A DNA stretch of 9,707 nucleotides. Source: Phyllobacteriaceae bacterium (GTDB lineage: Bacteria; Pseudomonadota; Alphaproteobacteria; Rhizobiales; Ancalomicrobiaceae). The number at the start of each line of letters is the position of its first letter. Within the stretch, counting starts at the first letter, position 1. The stretch covers positions 1-9,707 of the forward strand of contig JAAYVT010000450.1 in NCBI GenBank assembly GCA_012517025.1. The letters are read 5' to 3'. This document shows, piece by piece, positions 1-6,214 of the stretch. Under the pieces are notes generated by a model. It made no database searches. It had not been told where the DNA came from and saw nothing but the letters and a program-made list of their open reading frames with translations. The translations under genes and the position numbers were made by a program.

Positions 1-302
1 ATTCGGCTCCCGGTCACCTCGCCGCGGCGTTCGGCGTCCCGACCGTGACGGCGGTGGGGCCGTCCGATCCCGACGAGACCCGGCCGTGGGGACCGCTGTC
101 GCGGGTCGTCCGCAGCCGCGAGGACCTCGCCTGCCGGCCCTGCTGGTTCACGCCTCTGCACGGGAATTGTCCCCACCAGGGGCGTTGCATGACGGAAATC
201 ACCTCGGATCAGATCGTCGATGCCCTGCTCGACGTCGTCTCGGCGCCGCGTTCGGGTGGCGATCGGGTGACACCGACGCTCGTGTCGTCGGGTTCGGATT
301 GA
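1..302 (+). CDS. Glycosyltransferase family 9 protein, LPS heptosyltransferase-like (3' end only)
   Basis: This is the last ~99 codons of a gene whose start lies before the window; complete codons begin at base 3 and the stop is TGA at 300-302. The visible protein opens with SAPGHLAAAFGVPTV followed by GPSDP and RPWGP, which is the nucleotide-sugar-binding end of the second Rossmann domain in family 9 glycosyltransferases (ADP-heptose:LPS heptosyltransferases such as WaaF/WaaC and relatives). A four-cysteine stretch (CRPC, then two further Cys within about 15 residues) and an ending of the type MTEITSDQIVDALLDVV also match that family. Such enzymes add sugars to the lipopolysaccharide core at the inner membrane. 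The last ~20 residues, rich in Ser, Gly and Thr, look like an unstructured tail. The family assignment is fairly safe. The exact sugar and acceptor cannot be told from the fragment. It lies 86 bp upstream of ptsP on the same strand, so read-through transcription into ptsP is possible. Confidence 0.8.
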   Translation, partial: SAPGHLAAAFGVPTVTAVGPSDPDETRPWGPLSRVVRSREDLACRPCWFTPLHGNCPHQGRCMTEITSDQIVDALLDVVSAPRSGGDRVTPTLVSSGSD

Positions 303-369
303 TCTGAGGTCGGCATCGGTGACATGGTGCGGGTCGCCACGATCGGGGATCGGCCCCGGGGCGAGTCTC

Positions 370-383
370 GGAGGAGGAGGGGG
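370..383 (+). promoter_or_regulatory. Strong purine-rich ribosome binding site of ptsP
   Basis: A run GGAGGAGGAGGGGG ends five bases before the ATG at 389. It contains several overlapping copies of the anti-16S complement GGAGG. It supports the 389 start over the internal ATG at 443, as does the protein itself: the residues MRGSLGAPRILLRKLRELMAE resemble the usual start of PtsP in Hyphomicrobiales. No other gene start in the window has a purine run this long. Confidence 0.75.
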
Positions 384-388
384 CGGAA

Positions 389-2665
389 ATGCGAGGATCT
401 CTGGGAGCGCCACGCATTCTGCTCCGCAAGCTGCGCGAGTTGATGGCCGAGCCCATCACGCCGCAGGAAAGGATCGACAAGATCGCCGAACAGATCGCCA
501 CCAATCTGGTGGCCGAGGTCTGCTCGGTCTACGTGCTGCGCGACGACAACGTGCTCGAGCTCGCTGCCACCGTCGGCCTGAAGCGCGAGGCGGTGCACCA
601 GACCAGCCTCAAGGTCGGCGAGGGTCTGGTCGGCCTGATCGCCTCGGAGGCGCGCTGCCTCAACCTGCCCAACGCCCAGTCCCACCCCGCCTTCGCCTAC
701 AAGCCGGAGACCGGGGAGGAGATGTTCAACGCCTTCCTCGGCGTGCCGATCCTCAGGGCCGGTCGCATCCTCGGCGTGCTCGACGTCCAGAACAAGGCGC
801 ATCGCACTTATCAGGAGGACGAGGTCGAGATCCTGCAGACGACCGCGATGATCATCGCCGAGATGATCGCGGCCGGTGGGCTCGAACCGCTGCTGAAGCC
901 CGGCTCGTCGCTCGACGTCAAGCGGCCGATGAAGATGGACGGCGTCGGGCTCGGCGAGGGCGTCGGGCTCGGTCACGTCGTCCTGCACGAACCGCGTCTG
1001 GTGGTCTCGGCCCTCATCGCCGACGACGTGCCGCGCGAGGCGATGCGGCTGGAATCGGCGATCGAGAAGCTGCGCATCTCGGTCGACGACCTGTTGTCGC
1101 GCTCTGAGCTCGATCAGATCGGCGAGCATCGCGACGTGCTCGAAGCCTACCGCATGTTCGCCTACGACCGCGGTTGGGTGCGCAAGATGGAGGAGGCGGT
1201 GAAGAACGGCCTCACCGCCGAGGCCGCCGTCGAGAAGGTGCAGTCGGACACCCGTGCCCGCATGCTGCGGCAGACCGATCCTTACTTACGCGAACGACTG
1301 CACGACTTCGACGCGCTCGCCAATCGCCTGATCCGCGAGCTGATGGGGCGGCCGCACGGGCCGGTCTCGGGCGAGCTGCCGCGCGACGCGGTGATCGTGG
1401 CGCGCAACATGGGGGCGGCCGACCTCTTCGACTACGACCGCGACCGGATCAAGGGCTTGGTGCTCGAGGAAGGGGCGCCGACCAGTCACATCTCGATCGT
1501 CGCCCGCTCGCTGAGCATCCCGATGGTCGGGCAGGTTCCCGGCGTGGTGTCGCTGGTGGAGACCGGCGACGCGATCATCGTCGACGGCGAGCTCGGCACC
1601 GTGCACCTCCGGCCGGCACCGGACGTCGAATCGGCCTTCGCCGAGAAGGTGCGGTTCCGGGCGCGCAAGCAGGCGCAGTACCGGCGCCTGAAGTCGCGGC
1701 CGCCGATCACCAAGGACGGTCATCACGTCCAGCTTTTGCTGAATTCCGGCCTGTTCCTCGATCTGCCGCATCTGGAGGAAAGCGGCGCCTCCGGCATCGG
1801 CCTCTTCCGCACCGAGCTGCAGTTCATGGTGGCGACGGCCTTTCCGCGCATCGGCGAGCAGGAGGCGCTCTATCGCAAGGTGCTCGAATCCGCCGGCGGC
1901 AAGCCCGTCACCTTCCGTTCCCTCGACATCGGTGGCGACAAGGTGCTGCCCTACGCCCAGTCCTTCGAGGAAGAAGAGAACCCGGCGATGGGCTGGCGGG
2001 CGATCCGCATCGGGCTCGACCGGCCCGGTCTCCTGCGCATCCAGATCCGGGCGCTGCTCAAGGCGGCGGCGGGGCGCGAGCTGCGGCTGATGTTCCCGAT
2101 GGTCGCCGAAGTCTCGGAGTTCGAGCGGGCGCGGGCGCTGGTCGAGCGCGAGAAGACGTTCTTGAAGCGGCTCGGCTACGAGCTGCCGGAGACGATCAAG
2201 CTCGGCGTGATGATCGAGGTGCCGTCGCTGCTGTTCCAGCTCGACGAGCTGTTCGGCAAGGTGCATTTCGCCTCGGTCGGTTCCAACGACCTGTTCCAGT
2301 TCGCCTTCGCCTCCGATCGCGGCAACACCCGGCTGGCCGGGCGCTACGACCCGATGTCGCTGCCGTTCGTCCGGATGCTCAAGCTGATCCAGGACAAGGC
2401 GACCGAGCATCACGTGCCGCTCACCCTGTGCGGCGAGCTGTCGGGGCGGCCGCTCGAAGCGATGGTGTTGACGGCGCTCGGCTATCGCTCGCTGTCGATG
2501 TCGTCGTCGTCGGTCGGACCGGTCAAGACGATGCTGCTCGAGCTCGACGTCGGCAAGCTCCGGGCGCGGCTGTTGCCGCGATTGGAGCCGGGACGACCGA
2601 GCGAGGATCTGCGGACGGTGATCCGGTGCTTCGCCGAGGAACAAGGCGTGCCGATCCAGCCCTAG
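389..2665 (+). CDS. ptsP: PtsP, phosphoenolpyruvate-protein phosphotransferase of the nitrogen PTS (enzyme I-Ntr)
   Basis: The 758-residue protein has the full length and domain order of enzyme I-Ntr (the E. coli protein is about 750 residues). It takes phosphate from PEP and passes it to NPr (PtsO) and then to EIIA-Ntr (PtsN), a cytosolic regulatory relay linked to nitrogen and potassium status. Residues ~20-165 form a GAF sensor domain, which in studied homologues binds glutamine. Residues ~175-300 are the NPr-binding helical domain. The phospho-histidine swivel domain carries GAPTSH with the active His at 367. The PEP-binding barrel follows (~430-725), with LFRTE (Arg474), GWRAIR (Arg537), MIEVPS, SVGSNDLFQF and the catalytic Cys681 in TLCGELSG. 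All the key residues I looked for are present, so it should be active. It ends in TAG, the only TAG among the complete genes here, and is in the same reading frame as prfA 87 bases downstream. Confidence 0.97.
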   Translation: MRGSLGAPRILLRKLRELMAEPITPQERIDKIAEQIATNLVAEVCSVYVLRDDNVLELAATVGLKREAVHQTSLKVGEGLVGLIASEARCLNLPNAQSHPAFAYKPETGEEMFNAFLGVPILRAGRILGVLDVQNKAHRTYQEDEVEILQTTAMIIAEMIAAGGLEPLLKPGSSLDVKRPMKMDGVGLGEGVGLGHVVLHEPRLVVSALIADDVPREAMRLESAIEKLRISVDDLLSRSELDQIGEHRDVLEAYRMFAYDRGWVRKMEEAVKNGLTAEAAVEKVQSDTRARMLRQTDPYLRERLHDFDALANRLIRELMGRPHGPVSGELPRDAVIVARNMGAADLFDYDRDRIKGLVLEEGAPTSHISIVARSLSIPMVGQVPGVVSLVETGDAIIVDGELGTVHLRPAPDVESAFAEKVRFRARKQAQYRRLKSRPPITKDGHHVQLLLNSGLFLDLPHLEESGASGIGLFRTELQFMVATAFPRIGEQEALYRKVLESAGGKPVTFRSLDIGGDKVLPYAQSFEEEENPAMGWRAIRIGLDRPGLLRIQIRALLKAAAGRELRLMFPMVAEVSEFERARALVEREKTFLKRLGYELPETIKLGVMIEVPSLLFQLDELFGKVHFASVGSNDLFQFAFASDRGNTRLAGRYDPMSLPFVRMLKLIQDKATEHHVPLTLCGELSGRPLEAMVLTALGYRSLSMSSSSVGPVKTMLLELDVGKLRARLLPRLEPGRPSEDLRTVIRCFAEEQGVPIQP

Positions 2666-2752
2666 CGGGCACGATCGCCGCCGCCCTCGTCCTTCCGCTC
2701 CGGTCCTTCGCCGCGTCCGGTCCTTCGCCACGCCCCGGTTCTTCGCCAGCCC
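2666..2752 (+). promoter_or_regulatory. ptsP-prfA spacer: in-frame, stop-free and without a Shine-Dalgarno sequence
   Basis: These 87 bases (29 codons) continue the ptsP frame into the prfA ATG with no stop codon. They would encode a Pro/Ser/Arg-rich linker if the ptsP UAG were read through. No purine-rich ribosome binding site precedes the prfA ATG; the 20 bases before it are mostly pyrimidines (CGGTTCTTCGCCAGCCC). The heptamer CCAGCCC stands directly before both the ptsP stop and the prfA start. No ATG, GTG or TTG lies in frame between stop and start, so the ATG at 2753 is the first candidate start for prfA. How prfA translation begins is therefore not obvious; an S1-assisted start on the pyrimidine-rich stretch is one possibility. 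Confidence 0.5.
2700..2747 (+). repeat. Three short direct repeats just upstream of prfA
   Basis: CCGGTCCTTCGCC occurs at 2700-2712 and 2717-2729, and a copy with one change (CCGGTTCTTCGCC) at 2735-2747. The spacing is 17 and 18 bases. A weaker copy may lie at about 2685-2697. The last repeat ends five bases before the prfA ATG, in the place where a ribosome binding site would be expected. The repeats could come from slippage, or could be a binding site for a protein or for ribosomal protein S1. Nothing in the sequence decides between these. Confidence 0.75.
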
Positions 2753-3826
2753 ATGTCTCTCGCCGCCAAACTCGACGCGGTCCTCGACCGTTTCGCCGTT
2801 CTCGAAGCCCGCATGAGCGCCGGGGCGGAGGGCGGCGACTGGGTCGCACTCGCCCGCGACCGCGCCGAACTCGAACCGATCGTGACGACGATCCGGGCGC
2901 TGCGGGCGGCCGAGACCGAGCTCGCCGGGCTCGACCAACTCGTCGCCGATCCGGCGACCGACGCGGAGATGCGGGCGCTCGCGATCGAGGAACGGCCGGC
3001 GGCGGCGGCGCGCGTCGTCGCGCTCGACCACGCGGTGCGGCTGGCGCTGCTGCCGAAGGACGCGGCCGACGCCCGCAACGTCATTCTGGAGGTCCGCGCC
3101 GGCACCGGCGGCGACGAGGCGGCGCTGTTCGCCGGCGATCTCTTCCGCATGTATTCCCGCCACGCCGGCCTGCACGGTTGGAAGGTGACGGTGTTGTCGG
3201 CGAGCGAGAGCGAGCTCGGCGGCTTCAAGGAGATCGTCGCCGAGATCTCGGGGAGCGGGGTCTACGGCCGGCTGAAGTTCGAATCCGGCGTGCACCGGGT
3301 GCAGCGGGTGCCGGTCACCGAATCGGGCGGGCGCATCCACACCTCCGCCGCGACGGTGGCGGTGTTGCCTGAGGCGGAGGAGGTCGACGTCGAGATCGCC
3401 GATGCCGATCTCGCCTTCGACACCTTCCGCGCCTCGGGCGCCGGCGGCCAGCACGTCAACAAGACCGACAGCGCGGTGCGGGTGACGCATTTGCCGACCG
3501 GCCTCGCCGTGGCGGTGCAGGAGGAGCGCTCGCAGCATCAGAACCGCGCCAAGGCGTTGACCGTGTTGCGCACCCGCCTGTTCGAGATCGAACGGGAGAA
3601 GCAGCGGACGGCGCGGGCGGCCGATCGTCGCGGTCAGGTCGGTTCCGGCGACCGCTCGGAGCGCATCCGCACCTACAATTTCCCGCAAGGGCGGGTCACC
3701 GATCATCGCATCGACCTCACCCTCTACAAGCTCGATCAGGTGCTGGAGGGGGCGGCGCTCGACGAAATCGTCGACGCGCTGATCGCCGAGGAGCAGGCGG
3801 GCCTGCTCGCGGACGCCGACGCATGA
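2753..3826 (+). CDS. prfA: Peptide chain release factor 1 (RF1)
   Basis: RF1 reads the stop codons UAA and UAG in the ribosomal A site and triggers release of the finished protein. The 357 residues match the family's normal length (about 360). Residues 1-~100 form the helical N-terminal domain. The stop-codon-reading motif is PVT at 187-189, within RVQRVPVTES; this is the RF1 form (P-x-T), not the SPF of RF2. The catalytic loop is GAGGQHVNKTDSAVRVTH with GGQ at 231-233, whose glutamine is the target of PrmC, encoded next. Typical RF1 blocks such as HQNRAKAL and GERSERIRTYNFPQ-like residues (here GDRSERIRTYNFPQ) are present. The start at 2753 is supported by its fit to related proteins (a hydrophobic helix followed by EARMS), not by a ribosome binding site, which is absent. 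A later ATG at 2813 would remove part of the first helix. The gene ends in TGA, read by RF2, and overlaps prmC as ATGA. Confidence 0.97.
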   Translation: MSLAAKLDAVLDRFAVLEARMSAGAEGGDWVALARDRAELEPIVTTIRALRAAETELAGLDQLVADPATDAEMRALAIEERPAAAARVVALDHAVRLALLPKDAADARNVILEVRAGTGGDEAALFAGDLFRMYSRHAGLHGWKVTVLSASESELGGFKEIVAEISGSGVYGRLKFESGVHRVQRVPVTESGGRIHTSAATVAVLPEAEEVDVEIADADLAFDTFRASGAGGQHVNKTDSAVRVTHLPTGLAVAVQEERSQHQNRAKALTVLRTRLFEIEREKQRTARAADRRGQVGSGDRSERIRTYNFPQGRVTDHRIDLTLYKLDQVLEGAALDEIVDALIAEEQAGLLADADA

Positions 3827-4743
3827 GCGGGATCGATGCGCTCGCCGGGCTCGCCGAGACGTCGGCACCGACGGTGGAGGTCTGCCTGCGGGCGCTGCGG
3901 ACGGCGCTCGCCGACGTCGGCGAGGGGGCGCGGGTGGAGGCGCGGACGATCGTCGGGCACGTGCTCGGGCTCGATCTGACCGGGCTGATGCTCGGGGGGG
4001 ACCGGCCGGTCGGGTCGGACGAGGTGGCGCGGATGGTCGCTCTGGCGCGGCGCCGGCTGGGCGGCGAGCCGATCCAACGGGTGATCGGCGAGGCGGACTT
4101 CTTCGGCCTCGCCTTCCGTTTGTCGCCGGCGACGCTGGTGCCGCGGCCCGACACCGAGACGCTGGTCGAGGCGGTGCTGGTGCGGCTCGAGGGGGTGGAA
4201 CGGCCGGTTCTCGCCGATCTCGGGGTCGGATCCGGGGCGATCCTGGTGGCGTTGCTGCACGCGCGGGCGGACGCGATCGGTGTCGCCACCGATCTCTCCG
4301 AGGAGGCGTTGACGACGGCGCGCGGCAACGCCGAACGGCACGGGGTCGTCGCGCGCGCCGGCTTCGTGCGCGGATCCTACGCCTCGATGCTGGCGGCGGA
4401 GCGGTTCGACGCGGTGGTCTCCAACCCGCCCTACGTCGAGAGCGCGGTGGTCGACGGGCTCGACGCCGAGGTGCGCGACCACGATCCGCGGTTGGCGCTC
4501 GACGGCGGCGCCGACGGGCTCGACGGTTATCGCCGCATCGTCGTGGAAGCGCTCGCGGCGCTGAAACCGGGCGGGTTGCTGGCGCTGGAGATCGGTTGGG
4601 ATCAGGGCGAGAGCGTGCCGGCGCTGGTCGCGGCGGCGGGCTACGAAGAGGTCGCGGTGCTGCCGGATCTCGCCGGGCGCGACCGGGTGGTCGTGGCGAG
4701 AAGGTCGCATGCGTCATGGCGCGCATCGGGAGATGCAAAATAA
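3823..4743 (+). CDS. prmC: PrmC, release factor glutamine N5-methyltransferase
   Basis: PrmC (HemK) uses S-adenosylmethionine to methylate the glutamine of the GGQ loop in RF1 and RF2, which raises termination efficiency. The protein is 306 residues, slightly longer than the usual ~280. Residues 1-~90 form the helical substrate-binding domain. The linker EPIQRVIGEADFFG then leads to LVPRPDTETLVE. The SAM-binding motif is LADLGVGSGA at about 130-139, and the catalytic NPPY, which holds the target glutamine amide, is at 201-204. The final residues after the conserved RDRVV (SHASWRASGDAK) are a non-conserved tail. It starts inside the prfA stop (ATGA) with no clear ribosome binding site of its own, so translational coupling to prfA is likely. 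The pairing of enzyme and substrate genes is standard in bacteria. A run of seven G at 3994-4000 within the gene leaves the frame intact. Confidence 0.96.
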   Translation: MSGIDALAGLAETSAPTVEVCLRALRTALADVGEGARVEARTIVGHVLGLDLTGLMLGGDRPVGSDEVARMVALARRRLGGEPIQRVIGEADFFGLAFRLSPATLVPRPDTETLVEAVLVRLEGVERPVLADLGVGSGAILVALLHARADAIGVATDLSEEALTTARGNAERHGVVARAGFVRGSYASMLAAERFDAVVSNPPYVESAVVDGLDAEVRDHDPRLALDGGADGLDGYRRIVVEALAALKPGGLLALEIGWDQGESVPALVAAAGYEEVAVLPDLAGRDRVVVARRSHASWRASGDAK

Positions 4744-4745
4744 AT

Positions 4746-4774
4746 CTTGGAATGCGAGCGAGAAATCGCTAGTT
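4746..4774 (+). promoter_or_regulatory. Candidate housekeeping promoter downstream of prmC
   Basis: CTTGGA at 4746-4751 and CTAGTT at 4769-4774 are separated by exactly 17 bases. They are close to the alphaproteobacterial sigma-70 type consensus CTTGAC and CTATAT. The surroundings are locally AT-richer than the rest of the window, starting at the prmC stop. The expected start of transcription is near 4781, and the next gene on this strand encodes DUF4167. This is a consensus match by eye; no transcript data are available. Confidence 0.5.
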
Positions 4775-4835
4775 TCCGAGCACCGAAGCAAATCGTCGGC
4801 GAGTGTGGATCCGAAGGGCGACGTTCACGCCCTCC

Positions 4836-4852
4836 CCGGAGGAAGTCTCCGG
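4836..4852 (+). repeat. Hairpin in the DUF4167 leader (6-bp stem)
   Basis: CCGGAG, a five-base loop GAAGT, then CTCCGG. With one mismatch the stem can be lengthened by CTC pairing with GGG on the outside. The loop side carries GGAGG and the 5' side CCTCCCC, so a purine-rich, ribosome-binding-site-like sequence is held in the stem. No start codon follows at a useful distance, so a role in translation is not evident. Confidence 0.45.
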
Positions 4853-4976
4853 TGGGTTCCGGATCGTCGGACGTGGGGACCGGATTCGTATCGAAACGGC
4901 CGCCGCTCTCGGTTCGTCCACCATGTTCAGGGGCGGGAATGCCCGATCACATCGGAACCTCAACGATCCACCTGAC

Positions 4977-5016
4977 CCGGTGATTCACCGGCGGGAAGAG
5001 ACGTTCTTTCTTCCCG
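4977..5016 (+). repeat. Two back-to-back hairpins in the DUF4167 leader
   Basis: The first hairpin is CCGGTG-ATT-CACCGG (4977-4991). The second begins on the very next base: CGGGAAGA, a nine-base loop, then TCTTCCCG (4992-5016), a perfect 8-bp stem. Two perfect stems with no gap could stack on each other, as in structured regulatory RNA. There is no T run on either strand, which argues against an intrinsic terminator. Confidence 0.5.
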
Positions 5017-5155
5017 TGGCGGACGGAGATCGTGAGCCGATCGAGGGCAAGACGACACGGCGTCGGCGCACGGGGGCGGGGGACCCGAGCGCAATCGCGA
5101 CATGCCCTCGAATGGACGACGACACATCATGTTCCTCGGCAGAGATCGCACGGGT

Positions 5156-6100
5156 ATGAGACAGGGCAATTCCAACAAGCGCATGCGGGGTCGCGGCGGC
5201 GGTGGCAACACCAACGGTGGTGGCCGCAAGGGACCCAATCCGCTGAGCCGGACCTACGAGTCGACCGGGCCGGACGTGAAGATCCGTGGAACCGCGTTGC
5301 ACATCGCCGAGAAATACGTCTCGTTGGCGCGCGACGCGCAATCGAGCGGCGATCCGGTCCTGGCCGAGAACTATCTGCAGCACGCCGAACACTATTATCG
5401 CATCATCGCCGCCGCGCAGGCGTCGATGCCGCAGGCGATGCCGATCGTCCGCTCCGACATCCAGACGGACGAGGACGAAGAGGATTTCGACGAGACCACG
5501 GGCGAGCCGGTGCGGGTCGAACCGCGCGGCGAGGCGCGTGGTCCGGTCGGCGAAGACGGCTTCATGCCGGCCGACGCGCCGCAGCCCTTCCTCGACGAGA
5601 TGCCGAACGAGGGACGCCCCGAGCGGGTGCGCGACGAGCGTCCGCGGGGCGATCGCGGCGAACGTGGTGATCGTGACGAGCGCGGTGAGCGCGGCAGTCG
5701 GTTCCGCACGCCGCGTGGTGAGCGGGGCGATCAGCCGCAGCAGCGCGACGGCAACCGGTTCGAAGGCCGGCAGCGTCCGCCGCGGGGCGAGCGTCCGCCG
5801 CGGGGCGAGCGTCCGCCGCGGGGCGAAGCGCGCGGCGAGGGCGAACGGGGCGAGGCCGAGGGCGATCTGTCGGCTCTGCCGGCGTTCCTGACCGCCGCGC
5901 CGAGCCGCGTCGCGACGCCGGCTCCGGCGGTCGAACCGGAGGAGCCGGTGGCGGTCGCCGTGGTCGAGGCGGACGCGAGCGAGCCGGTCGCCGAAGAGGC
6001 GCCGAAGCGGCGCACCCGCGGTGGTCGCGGTCGCGGGCGTCGTCCGGAATACGAGGCCGGGTCGGCGGAAGAGCCGGCGGCGGTTCCGGTCGAGGAATGA
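5156..6100 (+). CDS. DUF4167 domain protein with Arg/Gly/Glu-rich tail
   Basis: From the chosen start the protein has 314 residues. Residues 1-~90 match the DUF4167 family: MRQGNSNKRMRGRGG, then NPLSRTYESTGPDVKIRGTA, HIAEKYVSLARDAQSSGDPV and ENYLQHAEHYYRII. This family is typical of Hyphomicrobiales and has no established function that I know. The rest is low-complexity: an acidic patch (DEDEEDFDE), a long arginine/glycine/glutamate part with three exact RPPRGE units, an acidic Pro/Ala/Val-rich part, and a basic RRTRGGRGRGRR stretch near the end. RG-rich disordered tails are common in RNA-binding proteins, so RNA binding is a reasonable inference, not a finding. I chose ATG 5156 because family members normally begin with MRxGQxNKRMRGR. 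In-frame ATGs at 5102 and 5129 would add 18 or 9 residues unlike the family. No start has a good ribosome binding site. It has its own candidate promoter and ends before a strong hairpin, so it is probably a single-gene transcript. Confidence 0.88.
   Translation: MRQGNSNKRMRGRGGGGNTNGGGRKGPNPLSRTYESTGPDVKIRGTALHIAEKYVSLARDAQSSGDPVLAENYLQHAEHYYRIIAAAQASMPQAMPIVRSDIQTDEDEEDFDETTGEPVRVEPRGEARGPVGEDGFMPADAPQPFLDEMPNEGRPERVRDERPRGDRGERGDRDERGERGSRFRTPRGERGDQPQQRDGNRFEGRQRPPRGERPPRGERPPRGEARGEGERGEAEGDLSALPAFLTAAPSRVATPAPAVEPEEPVAVAVVEADASEPVAEEAPKRRTRGGRGRGRRPEYEAGSAEEPAAVPVEE
5774..5827 (+). repeat. Three tandem 18-bp units in the DUF4167 gene, encoding RPPRGE
   Basis: The unit CGTCCGCCGCGGGGCGAG occurs at 5774-5791 and 5792-5809, and again at 5810-5827 with a single final-base change (GAA for GAG, still Glu). 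Each unit encodes Arg-Pro-Pro-Arg-Gly-Glu in frame, so copy-number change would alter protein length by six residues without a frameshift. Near-identity at the DNA level, including synonymous positions, points to recent duplication by slippage. Looser RGE/RGD repeats precede it from about 5640. Confidence 0.95.
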
Positions 6101-6146
6101 TCGGTCGGCGCCGGGCGAAGGCTCGTCCGGCGCATCGTCCAGTTTC

Positions 6147-6182
6147 GAAGAGGCCCGGATCGGCGACGATCCGGGCCTCTTC
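6147..6182. terminator. Perfect 15-bp hairpin between convergent genes, likely two-way terminator
   Basis: GAAGAGGCCCGGATC (6147-6161), loop GGCGAC, then the exact reverse complement (6168-6182). It begins 46 bases after the DUF4167 stop and lies 32 bases beyond the MOSC stop on the other strand, so it is well placed to end both transcripts. Neither side has a proper T run (CTCGTACGG follows on plus, GAAACTGGA on minus). Release may therefore depend on the strong stem alone or on Rho, or the stem may mainly protect the 3' ends. Confidence 0.8.
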
Positions 6183-6214
6183 TCGTACGGTCGGAGGCGT
6201 TCGGCTCGGCCGGC

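Larger units (their letters stand above)
4744..5155 (+). other. Gene-free stretch: probable long structured leader of the DUF4167 gene
   Basis: The short open frames here have no protein-like composition, so I treat these ~410 bases as non-coding. They begin with a candidate promoter (4746-4774) and then carry several perfect inverted repeats. These are CCGGAG/CTCCGG at 4836-4852, CCGGTG/CACCGG at 4977-4991, CGGGAAGA/TCTTCCCG at 4992-5016 (starting on the next base) and GATCG/CGATC at 5028-5042. None is followed by a T run, so none looks like an intrinsic terminator. If transcription starts near 4781, the DUF4167 mRNA leader would be about 375 bases. I do not recognise a known riboswitch or small RNA family. 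Bases 5102-5155 could instead be coding if a farther-upstream start is used. Confidence 0.45.

Noticed and set aside
2647..2673. A possible stem CGTGCC/GGCACG around the ptsP stop codon.
   Set aside because: Only six pairs with a 15-base loop and no T run, so it is too weak to call a terminator between ptsP and prfA.
3994..4000. A run of seven G in prmC as a possible phase-variation tract.
   Set aside because: The frame is intact, runs of this size are expected at this GC content, and a core modification enzyme is an unlikely target for phase variation.
1286..4738. A 1150-codon open frame on the minus strand opposite ptsP, prfA and prmC.
   Set aside because: Very high GC makes long stop-free antisense frames common. 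The product is dominated by Arg, Pro, Ala and His/Gln-rich low-complexity sequence with no domain, and the plus-strand genes are clear.
4747..4983. A 78-codon plus-strand frame just after prmC.
   Set aside because: It has no ribosome binding site, begins inside the candidate promoter, and its composition is not protein-like. I see no related family.
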